Of a stretch of DNA of 64,000 bases, positions 55,866-63,707 are shown piece after piece. Below the pieces are notes generated by a model, which was given only the letters and a program-made list of their open reading frames with translations, ran no database searches and was not told the origin of the DNA. The stretch's first letter is position 1; each line of letters opens with the position of its first letter. A program made the translations under genes and the position numbers. The stretch is from a virus: positions 1-64,000 of IMG/VR virus record IMGVR_UViG_3300037010_003311; one strand, written 5' to 3'.

Positions 55866-57418
55866 TGGAAAAGTTAAAATTAGAAATTGAGCAAAAATTA
55901 TTCAATTCCAGGAACCGAATCGATTATGTATATTTGAAAAAATATCCAGAAATCTTAAATCGGGCCCAAGAGCATATGACTGGATTTGATGATAAGATTA
56001 CTTCATCTCAATTAGTTTTATTTTTTTACGAAGGTATATTGTCACCACCTAAGTGTCAGAACGCACATTGTGAAAAATATGTTAAGTGGTGGTCGAATAA
56101 AAAATGCTTTTCCAAATATTGTTGCATAAAATGTAGTAATTCTGATCCAGAAAAAGATCAAACAACTATTAAAAATAATATGGAAAAATATGGTGTACCA
56201 AGAGCATCTATGACCACTGAATCTAAACAGAAACTTTTAAATACTAATTTGTGCCGGTATGGTGTAAGTAGTACCGCTCAATTAAAAGAAGTAAAAGATA
56301 AAGCTAAACAAACCTGTTTAAAAAAGTATAATTATATATCAAGTTCTATATCCGATATAAAAAATCTGGAAGAATATTCTAATCGGGATTTTATAATTGA
56401 AAATTTTATAAACGATAATATTTTTGATTTATATGGATTTCGAAATTATTTTAATTGTGGTCAAGTTGCTGCTCATAATACTTTAAACCGCTTAAATATT
56501 GATTATAATAAGTACGCGGCAAGAAATACTTTTATAGAGCGGATCGTTGAAGATTTTTTAAAAGAAAATAATATAACTTTTATCAAAAATGATAGAATGG
56601 TTCTTAATGGTAAAGAACTTGATTTCTATTTACCAGAGCATAAGCTTGGAGTAGAATTAAATGGTTTATATTGGCATAGTTATAATACAAAAACAAAAAT
56701 TTTAAAATCAAAAAAAGATATTAAAAATTTTCACCGTATTAAAACCGATAGATGTGAAGAACAGAATATACAACTTTTTCATATATTCGAAAATGAAATT
56801 CTTTATAAGTTTGAGATATGGAAATCAGTATTAGAAAACACTCTTGGTAGAAGCATACAACTAGAAGCCGAGGATCATACTATTAAGCCGGTACCCAAAT
56901 ATGATATAAAACCATTTCTAGAAGCTAATCACTTACAAGGTTACTGCTCAAGTTCAATTGCTTATGGTCTGTATTATAATAACAATAATACTGGAATACC
57001 AGAGCTAATAAGCATTATGACTTTTACTAAAGGTAGTGGAAGTGCTGATTGGGAGCTAATGCGATTTTGTAATAAACTTGGTTATAATGTTTATGGTGCA
57101 GCAAGCAGATTGCTTAAAGCATTTCGGGTTGGGTACAAAGGAAATATTAAAACCTGTGTAAATAGGCGCTGGTCGAATGGTAACTTATACCGACAACTTG
57201 GTTTCCAAGAAATTGGTATAAGTGAACCGAATAAATTCATTATTAATTTTAATAAGATTAATAATTTATATAGTAGACTAGCTTTTCAAAAATACAAATT
57301 GCCAAAAAATTCAAATTTCGATAATACTTTATCAGCTGATGAAAATATCATAAATAATGGTTATGGAATCATTTGGGATTCTGGTCAAATAAATTTTATC
57401 TTAAAAGGAGATATATGA
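55865..57418 (+). CDS. Vsr-like (EDxHD) homing endonuclease
   Basis: 517 residues. Zinc-finger region (CQNAHC, CFSKYCCIKC; about 60-95). A NUMOD-like repeat region with KYGVPRASMTTESKQKLLN and RYGVSSTAQLKEVK (about 115-160). Then a Vsr/EDxHD-type nuclease core (FIERIVEDFLKENNITF; GKELDFYLPEHKLGVELNGL then YWHSY; RCEEQNIQLFHIFENE), and a C-terminal domain with TCVNRRWSNGNLYRQLGF. Such free-standing endonucleases cut intronless or intein-less alleles and spread with them; this type is associated with fractured genes and split inteins. It lies 6 kb from the split intein, just before dpdA. Confidence 0.72.
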   Translation: MEKLKLEIEQKLFNSRNRIDYVYLKKYPEILNRAQEHMTGFDDKITSSQLVLFFYEGILSPPKCQNAHCEKYVKWWSNKKCFSKYCCIKCSNSDPEKDQTTIKNNMEKYGVPRASMTTESKQKLLNTNLCRYGVSSTAQLKEVKDKAKQTCLKKYNYISSSISDIKNLEEYSNRDFIIENFINDNIFDLYGFRNYFNCGQVAAHNTLNRLNIDYNKYAARNTFIERIVEDFLKENNITFIKNDRMVLNGKELDFYLPEHKLGVELNGLYWHSYNTKTKILKSKKDIKNFHRIKTDRCEEQNIQLFHIFENEILYKFEIWKSVLENTLGRSIQLEAEDHTIKPVPKYDIKPFLEANHLQGYCSSSIAYGLYYNNNNTGIPELISIMTFTKGSGSADWELMRFCNKLGYNVYGAASRLLKAFRVGYKGNIKTCVNRRWSNGNLYRQLGFQEIGISEPNKFIINFNKINNLYSRLAFQKYKLPKNSNFDNTLSADENIINNGYGIIWDSGQINFILKGDI

Positions 57419-58737
57419 AATATGCAGCGGTATTAAGCTCACAACCTGGTGCGGATGTATATACGCCAATCTTTAATTACTTCCCGGATTACTTAATTAC
57501 GCTTGGTGAACCAACAGCTGGTAATGCAAATAAGATTAAAACAGCAGGTTGGGATATCCAAACAATTGTAAAGCATGCAAAAAAAATAATCTATAAAGAG
57601 AATATGGGGGATGGAAAAAATCTTTACATAGATTCAGGTGGTTTTCAAATCATCAAAGGGCACATCACTAGAAATATGCTATCGGTATACGAGCAATGCT
57701 TCCATGATATTATTGAAAAAATGTATAGTGACATCTATCGTATATTTTCATTAGATATTTTTAATTTTAAGATGTCCCCAGAAGATGCCCATTACTATAA
57801 TATGGTTAGTATTCGTGACAGTATTGATCTAATTAAAATGATACCATCTATTGCAGATAAAGAACTATTTGTAATTCAAAGTACGAATAAGAATATGTTT
57901 GATCTTTGGAAACAGATTATGGTAGAACAAAAAGTTTTTGATTATTTTAAACTATGGTCACTTGGTGGGTTAGTTGGTTTAAAAAAAGATACTAATGCTG
58001 ATTTCAGTCATGCAGTACCAGCTACTTTGTGGTTACTAACCTATGCTAAGCACTATAATGGTACAATTAACCAGGTGCACTGGTTAGGGCAAAGTTCAAG
58101 GCTTGCGTTTTTAAGTATGGCAATGATTGAATCATTATATGGTATAAACATGACTGCTGATAGCAGTCAGTTAATAAAATTCGCCCCGATTGAGCAGAAG
58201 ATGCCATTTATGTCTTTTGATGATGATATACAAGATTTCGTACTAGCCCAAGATCATATATCGATCGAAAAAATGCTTGCTAAACATTCACTTGGGTCAG
58301 CACATAGTAAAAAAGCGTTACAAAGTTTTAAAAACTATGCAATTAATAGCTCAACGTTTGTTGTTGCAGATCATGATGGTTCGGAAGAAGAACTATCCGA
58401 AGCCGATTACGATGATGCAATTTCTAATTTTTCTAAAAAATCGAAAAGCAAATTCAGTATCCCAAATGAAGATATAATTGAATTGCAGTCTCAAAATATA
58501 TTTTACGAGATGAAATTTGCTGAGAAGATTGTTACAGAATTGCTCAAGCATCCACTAGAGCATTGGAATACCGATAACCTAAAAGAGGTACACCCAATTC
58601 TTAATCGCGGCCGTATTGCTAAAGAGTTTAATAACAATCTAAACTATTTTAGAATCTTCGCTCCAATCATTGAAGCTGGTGATATTAAAGCGGCCGATGA
58701 AGTTATGTACAGTGTTCTAGAAAAATTCTCGAGATAA
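57415..58737 (+). CDS. dpdA: DpdA-like DNA guanine transglycosylase
   Basis: 440 residues from the ATG at 57415 (AAAAGGAGATAT upstream; ATGA overlap with the endonuclease). It is related to tRNA-guanine transglycosylase: YIDSGGFQI (residues 71-79, substrate-binding and general acid Asp73), RIFSLDIF (Asp114, probable nucleophile), SLGGLVG and WLGQSS. The classical CxCxxC zinc site is not visible. DpdA enzymes exchange guanine in DNA for preQ0. With FolE, QueE and QueC here, it would modify phage DNA and block host restriction. The C-terminal region (about 290-440) is an extra domain. Confidence 0.85.
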   Translation: MKYAAVLSSQPGADVYTPIFNYFPDYLITLGEPTAGNANKIKTAGWDIQTIVKHAKKIIYKENMGDGKNLYIDSGGFQIIKGHITRNMLSVYEQCFHDIIEKMYSDIYRIFSLDIFNFKMSPEDAHYYNMVSIRDSIDLIKMIPSIADKELFVIQSTNKNMFDLWKQIMVEQKVFDYFKLWSLGGLVGLKKDTNADFSHAVPATLWLLTYAKHYNGTINQVHWLGQSSRLAFLSMAMIESLYGINMTADSSQLIKFAPIEQKMPFMSFDDDIQDFVLAQDHISIEKMLAKHSLGSAHSKKALQSFKNYAINSSTFVVADHDGSEEELSEADYDDAISNFSKKSKSKFSIPNEDIIELQSQNIFYEMKFAEKIVTELLKHPLEHWNTDNLKEVHPILNRGRIAKEFNNNLNYFRIFAPIIEAGDIKAADEVMYSVLEKFSR

Positions 58738-58746
58738 GGAATAGTT

Positions 58747-58926
58747 ATGGAAAAAAAATTTAAATTAGTTGAAATACTAAATGGTTGTAAAACTGGTGAA
58801 AGTATAACTCTTACCGAAGATGAATACAATAAGCTTAATCTAAAAAATGTTTTTAAAATCCATAAAGGGAATAACGTGCAAGAAATTGCGGTCGACAATA
58901 CATATTTTAAAAGCTTAAAATCATGA
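58747..58926 (+). CDS. Small protein between dpdA and DUF6884 gene
   Basis: 59 residues (KKFKLVEILNGCKTGESITL and TEDEYNKLN), with AAGGAATAGTT upstream. Its TGA overlaps the next ATG, so it is coupled to the DUF6884-like gene. The middle resembles a small beta-barrel of phage proteins. Function unknown, probably expressed with dpdA. Confidence 0.5.
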   Translation: MEKKFKLVEILNGCKTGESITLTEDEYNKLNLKNVFKIHKGNNVQEIAVDNTYFKSLKS

Positions 58927-59387
58927 GTGGTACAAACCACTCGGATACTATCTTAAAGACGATTGTCTTAATAAGTTGCGTCTCCAAGAAAAAGGCTGGT
59001 AAGCAACCAGCATGTAACTTATATGGTGGCCCATTGTTTTCAAGCAGTTGGGAATACGCCAAAAATCTTAAACCAGACTTCATTCATATTATGAGTGCAA
59101 AATATGGGTTAATTGATTATAAAGAGGTTATTGAACCATATGATGTTACATTAAATGATATGGATAAAGAAACAATACAAGTATGGTCAGATAAAGTATT
59201 CGAAGATTTAAAATCTAAATACGATATCGAAAAAACCAAGTTTATTATTCTTGCGGGTAAAAACTATTATTCTGGATTTATCGATAAATTACCACATATT
59301 GAATTACCACTTGGTAGTCTCCCTATTGGTAAAAGAGTACAATATCTTCAAAATCTGAATAAAAAATATAATCAAGGATTGTTATGA
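58923..59387 (+). CDS. DUF6884/YaaA-like protein, DpdA-associated
   Basis: 154 residues with VLISCVSKKKAGKQPACNLY, then YGGPLFSSSWEYAKNLKP, IMSAKYGLIDYKEVIEPYD and a late FIILAGKNYYSG. This is the DUF6884 pattern. I recall related proteins next to DpdA-type transglycosylases, supporting a role in DNA deazaguanine modification, perhaps in DNA binding. Overlaps the DEDDh exonuclease gene by 4 bases. Confidence 0.7.
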   Translation: MSGTNHSDTILKTIVLISCVSKKKAGKQPACNLYGGPLFSSSWEYAKNLKPDFIHIMSAKYGLIDYKEVIEPYDVTLNDMDKETIQVWSDKVFEDLKSKYDIEKTKFIILAGKNYYSGFIDKLPHIELPLGSLPIGKRVQYLQNLNKKYNQGLL

Positions 59388-60118
59388 AGTATAAGGAAGA
59401 TTCCAGGGATAATCAAACGTTATTTCTATGGTTAGATCTTGAGACTACTGGTCTTAATAGTAAGACTTGTGGTATTATTGAAGCAGCTGGATGCTTTGAA
59501 TTAAATGGAGAAGTGTTAAAAGAATTTGAACTTTTAATTAACCCGTTTACATATCCAAATCAAATTGAAGTACAAGAAAAGGCTCTAGCTGTAAACAATC
59601 GAACTATTCCAGAAATACAAACATTCCTGGATCAGAAACAATGTCTAGACTGGTTAAATAGTTGGATCGAATACTACATAACACAATATGGTTGTAATAG
59701 GCCATATATAGTTGGGTATAATGTTGGATTCGATGTAGATTTCGTTAAAGAGTGGTACGCGGCTAATAACGTGAAGTATTCATTGTATTTTCAATATAAA
59801 TTTATTGATGTGATGCAACATGTTATGATGTTAAGCTATCTTGGAGTACTTGATCCTTATAATAACACCCTAAAAGAGATGTGTTTAAAGTTTGGGATTA
59901 ATATTGATAATGCTCATACGGCAATTGCTGATATCCGAGCAACAAGAGAATTAAGTCAAAAGTTAGTACAAACTCATAAATATATACAGTGGTTAAAACC
60001 AACACCTATAGAGGAGGGAAGCACAGACATAGATAGTATTGTAGCAAACTGGGGTTCAAAAAGAGTTACTGAAAAATTAGGTTTAGTACAACATGATGTT
60101 ACTAAAGATTATAATTAG
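59384..60118 (+). CDS. DEDDh 3'-5' exonuclease (DnaQ-like)
   Basis: 244 residues. ExoI: FLWLDLETTGL (Asp18, Glu20). ExoII: YNVGFDVDF (Asp near 118). ExoIII epsilon: HTAIADIRAT (His and Asp near 188-193). A single exonuclease domain without polymerase parts. It could proofread for the phage polymerase, degrade host DNA or process recombination ends. A separate polymerase exonuclease domain already exists at 50004, so it is probably not that polymerase's missing proofreader. Confidence 0.85.
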   Translation: MKYKEDSRDNQTLFLWLDLETTGLNSKTCGIIEAAGCFELNGEVLKEFELLINPFTYPNQIEVQEKALAVNNRTIPEIQTFLDQKQCLDWLNSWIEYYITQYGCNRPYIVGYNVGFDVDFVKEWYAANNVKYSLYFQYKFIDVMQHVMMLSYLGVLDPYNNTLKEMCLKFGINIDNAHTAIADIRATRELSQKLVQTHKYIQWLKPTPIEEGSTDIDSIVANWGSKRVTEKLGLVQHDVTKDYN

Positions 60119-60160
60119 AATTCATTCTAATTCAAAATAAAATAAGATAAAGGCTAAAAG

Positions 60161-61615
60161 ATGACATATGATATTTCCAACTCAAGCATTCTTCTAATGG
60201 AGAATAACAAGAAAAAGTTTATAAATCTGGACGCGACATTTAAACCATTCGAACCAGAATTATTAAAAATGATCCTTATTGATCAAAAATCTTTTACAGA
60301 AATTTGTAATTTTGTAGATTCAAAAATTAATGCGTTAGTTAAGGCGGTTGAATCAACAACTACCCCGACCGAATTAAAAATGGTCAAGATAGATGACTTC
60401 TTGGATGATACACCTCTTACTGGAGAAGAGGCAAAAATAATTAACTCTGATAAATTAGAAGAGTTAATTGAATTTAGTTCTGGGCAATTAACTATAAAAG
60501 ATAATACTTTATATTGGAGAGGGGAACCTATCTATAATAAAAAGATGATTGAATTCATTAGTCATTATCAATCAAATATGGTAAATATTGAATTCGTTGA
60601 ACGTTTTTTAGATAAAGTCTATCAGAATCCAGATGTAAACGTTCGTAACGATATTTTCGATTTCATTGTTAATAGATGTGGTATCTTAAGCGATGGGGAT
60701 TTCTTAGCCTATAAAAGAGTTCGTGATTCATATATGGATATTCATTCTAATTCTATGGATAACAGTATTGGAAAAATAGTTTTTATGGACCGTATAAAAT
60801 GTGATCCAAACTCTAATCGCACCTGTTCTAGAGGGCTTCATGTTTGTACGAAGGGTTATTTATCTTCGTTTTCTGGAGATAGAATAGTACTTTGTAAAGT
60901 TAATCCAAAAGATGTTGTAGCTATACCAGTTGATTATAGTGCTATGAAAATGCGTACATGCTACTATAAAGTAGTAGGTGAAGTTAAAAGTAATAGTGAG
61001 TTTTCTGATATCTTAGCAAATCTATATGATGATCCAACCAGTGGTGATAAATTATTTATGGAAGTAGCGGAAATCAATGACAATATTGAAGTTGGTATTC
61101 AAGTAAACACAACTACCGTAGAAACTGATTCTCGAGTTCCAGTTACTCCGGCTGGTAAAGTTATAGATATAGAAGTAACAACTCCGGAAGAAACATTATT
61201 GTTAATTTTCGGTAATGATTCTAAAGTACTAAGTTCCTTAAATGTTGCTAAGAAAGCTTATGCTGAACATAAGGATTTAGATTTATATAATACTGATCTT
61301 ATTAATAGGGCTACAAAAATTAGACCTAAAAATACTAAACTATTATATGCTATTGATGTTTGGTCTACTAGAACTACTAAAGCCAAACAACTTGATGAAG
61401 TGTTAAAAAACAATGCTTCGGTTACTGATGATGCTAAAACAATTAAAGAAGTAATTGAACTCTTTAGTACGGACACTAAGGTAGCAAAAGCATTAGAAAA
61501 AATAGTGGAACCTGAAGAGAATAAAAATTTATTCGAAACTATAGTTGATCGGATTAAACAACTGCGTCCAACTAGTGCTAAACTAGTTAAGTTTCTAGAT
61601 AATTTAAAAAAATAA
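60161..61615 (+). CDS. rIIB-like protein
   Basis: 484 residues. The central region (about 185-290) reads FLAYKRVRDSYMDIHSNSMD, NRTCSRGLHVCTKGYLSSFS and VAIPVDYSAMKMRTCYYKVV, which matches phage T4 rIIB and its relatives. In T4, rIIA and rIIB affect lysis timing and exclusion by lambda; the biochemical role is unknown. The C-terminal part (about 340-484), with two similar helical segments, is longer than in T4 rIIB (312 residues). No rIIA is in the window. A terminator follows closely. Confidence 0.8.
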   Translation: MTYDISNSSILLMENNKKKFINLDATFKPFEPELLKMILIDQKSFTEICNFVDSKINALVKAVESTTTPTELKMVKIDDFLDDTPLTGEEAKIINSDKLEELIEFSSGQLTIKDNTLYWRGEPIYNKKMIEFISHYQSNMVNIEFVERFLDKVYQNPDVNVRNDIFDFIVNRCGILSDGDFLAYKRVRDSYMDIHSNSMDNSIGKIVFMDRIKCDPNSNRTCSRGLHVCTKGYLSSFSGDRIVLCKVNPKDVVAIPVDYSAMKMRTCYYKVVGEVKSNSEFSDILANLYDDPTSGDKLFMEVAEINDNIEVGIQVNTTTVETDSRVPVTPAGKVIDIEVTTPEETLLLIFGNDSKVLSSLNVAKKAYAEHKDLDLYNTDLINRATKIRPKNTKLLYAIDVWSTRTTKAKQLDEVLKNNASVTDDAKTIKEVIELFSTDTKVAKALEKIVEPEENKNLFETIVDRIKQLRPTSAKLVKFLDNLKK

Positions 61616-61619
61616 AAAA

Positions 61620-61645
61620 CTTACCGGATAACCCGGTAAGTTTTC
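61620..61645 (+). terminator. Hairpin terminator after rIIB
   Basis: CTTACCGG / CCGGTAAG, an 8-bp stem with ATAAC loop, is followed by TTTT and then CCTGTCGCTAAAAAAGGAGA. Similar hairpins recur at 62732 and 63608, each again followed by a CxGTCGC motif and the next YdcK-like gene. Confidence 0.75.
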
Positions 61646-61699
61646 CTGTCGCTAAAAAAGGAGATGGTATGAAAGCAGAAAGGGCAAGAGGGAATATAA

Positions 61700-62629
61700 A
61701 TGGTAGAAAAAAAATATAAACTTGGTGAGTCAAAAGGGTTCCAAGGAAGAACTCTTTTTAGAGTTGTAGCAATAGTTGGATTCGCTGATGTAAACATTGG
61801 TGAAATCGGTGGTTGGGTAGAGAAAGAAAATAACCTAGCTCACGATGGTGATGCCTGGATCTATGGTGACGCTATGGTATATGGGGATGCTCGAGTTAGT
61901 GGTGATGCTATAGTATATGGTGATGCCCGAGTTAGTGGTGAGGCCCGAGTATATGGTAAGGCTCACGTTAGTGGTGAGGCTCGCGTTAGTGGTGAGGCTC
62001 ACGTTAGGGATAATGCTGAAGTATATGGTAATGCTCAAGTATACGGTTATGCTATGGTATATGGTAATGCTGAAGCATATCGTTTTGCCAAAGTATATGA
62101 TTATACCGAAGTGTATGATAATGCAGAAGTATATGGTAATGCTGAAGTATATTGTGATGCTCGAGTTAGTGGTAATGCTAAGGTGCATGGTAATGCGATG
62201 GTATATGGTAATACTCGAGTTAGTGGTAATGTTATGATACATGGTAATGCGATGGTATATGGTAATTCTGAGGTATATGATAGAGCTCAAGTATATGGGG
62301 AGGCCCAAGTGTATGATAATGCCAAAGTGTATGGTGATACTTATATATATGATAAAGCCATTATATACGATGATGCTGAAGTGTATGATAATGCTAAAGT
62401 ATATGATAATGCCCAAGTGTATGGTTTTGCTGAAGTATATGATAATGCTAAAGTATATGATAGGGCTCAGGTATCTGGTATTGCTGAAGTATATGGTAGG
62501 GCTCAGGTATCTGGTATTGCTGAAGTATATGATAGGGCTCAGGTATATGGTATGGCTCAGGTATATGGTTGGGCCAAAGTATATAACGATACTCATGTAT
62601 CTGGTTATGATGAAGTCTATAGTGTATGA
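61700..62629 (+). CDS. YdcK-like beta-helix protein, downstream cluster copy 1
   Basis: 309 residues: core KKYKLGESKGFQGRTLFRVV and GEIGGWVEKENNLAHDGDAW, then about 40 hexapeptides (VYGDARVSGDAIVYGDARVS and so on) running almost to the end, finishing HVSGYDEVYSV. Unlike most copies in the main array it has no WWKxWKP C-terminal module. A 16-codon frame with a strong ribosome site (61668-61718) overlaps the start but is probably not real. One of the longest uninterrupted repeat runs in the window. Confidence 0.75.
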   Translation: MVEKKYKLGESKGFQGRTLFRVVAIVGFADVNIGEIGGWVEKENNLAHDGDAWIYGDAMVYGDARVSGDAIVYGDARVSGEARVYGKAHVSGEARVSGEAHVRDNAEVYGNAQVYGYAMVYGNAEAYRFAKVYDYTEVYDNAEVYGNAEVYCDARVSGNAKVHGNAMVYGNTRVSGNVMIHGNAMVYGNSEVYDRAQVYGEAQVYDNAKVYGDTYIYDKAIIYDDAEVYDNAKVYDNAQVYGFAEVYDNAKVYDRAQVSGIAEVYGRAQVSGIAEVYDRAQVYGMAQVYGWAKVYNDTHVSGYDEVYSV

Positions 62630-62714
62630 TATCAAAGTAATACCATCATATAAACCAAAGTTGCCAATACCGGACCGAGGACATACTACTTCAGAACTTG
62701 AAGCTAAGTTATGA
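62626..62714 (+). pseudogene. Deleted remnant of the small Cys gene at 63358
   Basis: In one frame the sequence reads PSYKPKLPIPDRGHTTSELE and AKL-stop, matching SYKPKLPIQ and RGCTTSKLEAKY of the intact gene at 63358. About 110 bases in between, including the CGECIFFEP segment, are missing. A one-base loss also puts the original ATG out of frame. Confidence 0.65.
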
Positions 62715-62731
62715 AGATTGAAACGAAAGAA

Positions 62732-62758
62732 CTTACCGGATAACCAGGTAAGTTTCCC
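62732..62758 (+). terminator. Hairpin with downstream CGGTCGC motif, copy 2
   Basis: CTTACC / GGTAAG encloses GGATAACCA; the stem is weaker than in the other copies (one CC/GG change). TTTCCCGGTCGCTAAAA follows. It separates two YdcK-like units. Confidence 0.55.
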
Positions 62759-62827
62759 GGTCGCTAAAATGTTACAGATTGAAATTTGATACAATATACT
62801 AGCGGTCGATCATTAAAAGGAATATAA

Positions 62828-63361
62828 ATGGTGGAAAAAAAATATAAACTTGGTGAGTCAGAAGAGTTTCCATCTGGAACTCTTTTTAGAGTTATAGCAT
62901 TAAAAGATTTTAACGATGTAACTGCTGGTGAAATCGGTGGTTGGATCGAAAAAGAAGATAACCTAGCGCAAGATGGTGACGCTTGGGTCTATGGTGACGC
63001 TATGGTATATGGTGATGCTCGAGTTAGTGATGATGCTCAGGTATATGGTAATGCCCGAGTTAGTGGTGAGGCTCGAGTATATGATAAGGCTCACGTTAAG
63101 GATAATGCTGAAGTATATGGTAATGCTCAAGTATATGGTTATGCTATGGTATATGGTAATGCTGAAGCATATCGTTTTGCCAAAGTATATGATTATGCCG
63201 AAGTATATGATTATGCCGAAGTGTATGATAATGCTCAAGTGTATGATTATGCTGAAGTATATGATAATGCTGAAGTATATGGTATGGCTCAGGTATACGG
63301 TTGGGCCAAAGTATATAACGATACTCATGTATCTGGTTATGATGAAGTATATAGTGTATGA
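62828..63361 (+). CDS. YdcK-like beta-helix protein, downstream cluster copy 2
   Basis: 177 residues, a shorter version of the preceding copy: core KKYKLGESEEFPSGTLFRVI, about 18 hexapeptides (including EAYRFAKVYDYAEVYDYAEV) and the same HVSGYDEVYSV end. Compared with copy 1, roughly 130 residues of repeats are absent, which fits deletion between 18-nt units. Its stop overlaps the next ATG. Confidence 0.75.
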   Translation: MVEKKYKLGESEEFPSGTLFRVIALKDFNDVTAGEIGGWIEKEDNLAQDGDAWVYGDAMVYGDARVSDDAQVYGNARVSGEARVYDKAHVKDNAEVYGNAQVYGYAMVYGNAEAYRFAKVYDYAEVYDYAEVYDNAQVYDYAEVYDNAEVYGMAQVYGWAKVYNDTHVSGYDEVYSV

Positions 63362-63630
63362 TGACAAAGTATATGCTATCCTATAAACCAAAGTTACCAA
63401 TACAAGAACTCAGCGAAGAAACTTTTAAAAGGGAATACCTAAGCGAGGATATACTTTACGCTAAGTCATATAATATGTGCGGTGAATGTATTTTCTTTGA
63501 ACCGGGTCGTGGGTGTACTACTTCAAAACTTGAAGCTAAGTACGGGAATAGTCGTACACCAGCCTGCGAAGAATTTAAAATAAAAGGAATGAGCAATGAC
63601 AACGAAAGAGCTTACCGGGATATCCGGTAA
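63358..63630 (+). CDS. Small cysteine-containing protein
   Basis: 90 residues starting in the stop of the beta-helix gene (ATGATGA). Cys pattern CGECIFFEPGRGC and PACEEF suggests a small zinc or disulphide fold, similar to the tail of the product at 42316. The last codons run into the following hairpin. A damaged copy lies at 62626. Function unknown. Confidence 0.55.
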   Translation: MMTKYMLSYKPKLPIQELSEETFKREYLSEDILYAKSYNMCGECIFFEPGRGCTTSKLEAKYGNSRTPACEEFKIKGMSNDNERAYRDIR

Positions 63631-63645
63631 GCTCTCCTGTCGCGA
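63608..63645 (+). terminator. Hairpin with downstream TCCTGTCGC motif, copy 3
   Basis: A perfect 11-bp stem (GAGCTTACCGG / CCGGTAAGCTC) with loop GATAT is followed by TCCTGTCGCGAAAAAG. No long T-run follows, so it may act as a processing site or regulator rather than a simple terminator. It overlaps the end of the small Cys gene. Confidence 0.65.
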
Positions 63646-63707
63646 AAAAGAAGACATAATGAAATTGGATATACTATACTATCGTATGATCATTAAAAGG
63701 AATATAA

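Noticed and set aside
61668-61718. 16-codon leader peptide overlapping the beta-helix gene start
   Set aside because: It has a good ribosome site, but the sister units show different or no such frame, so it is probably incidental.
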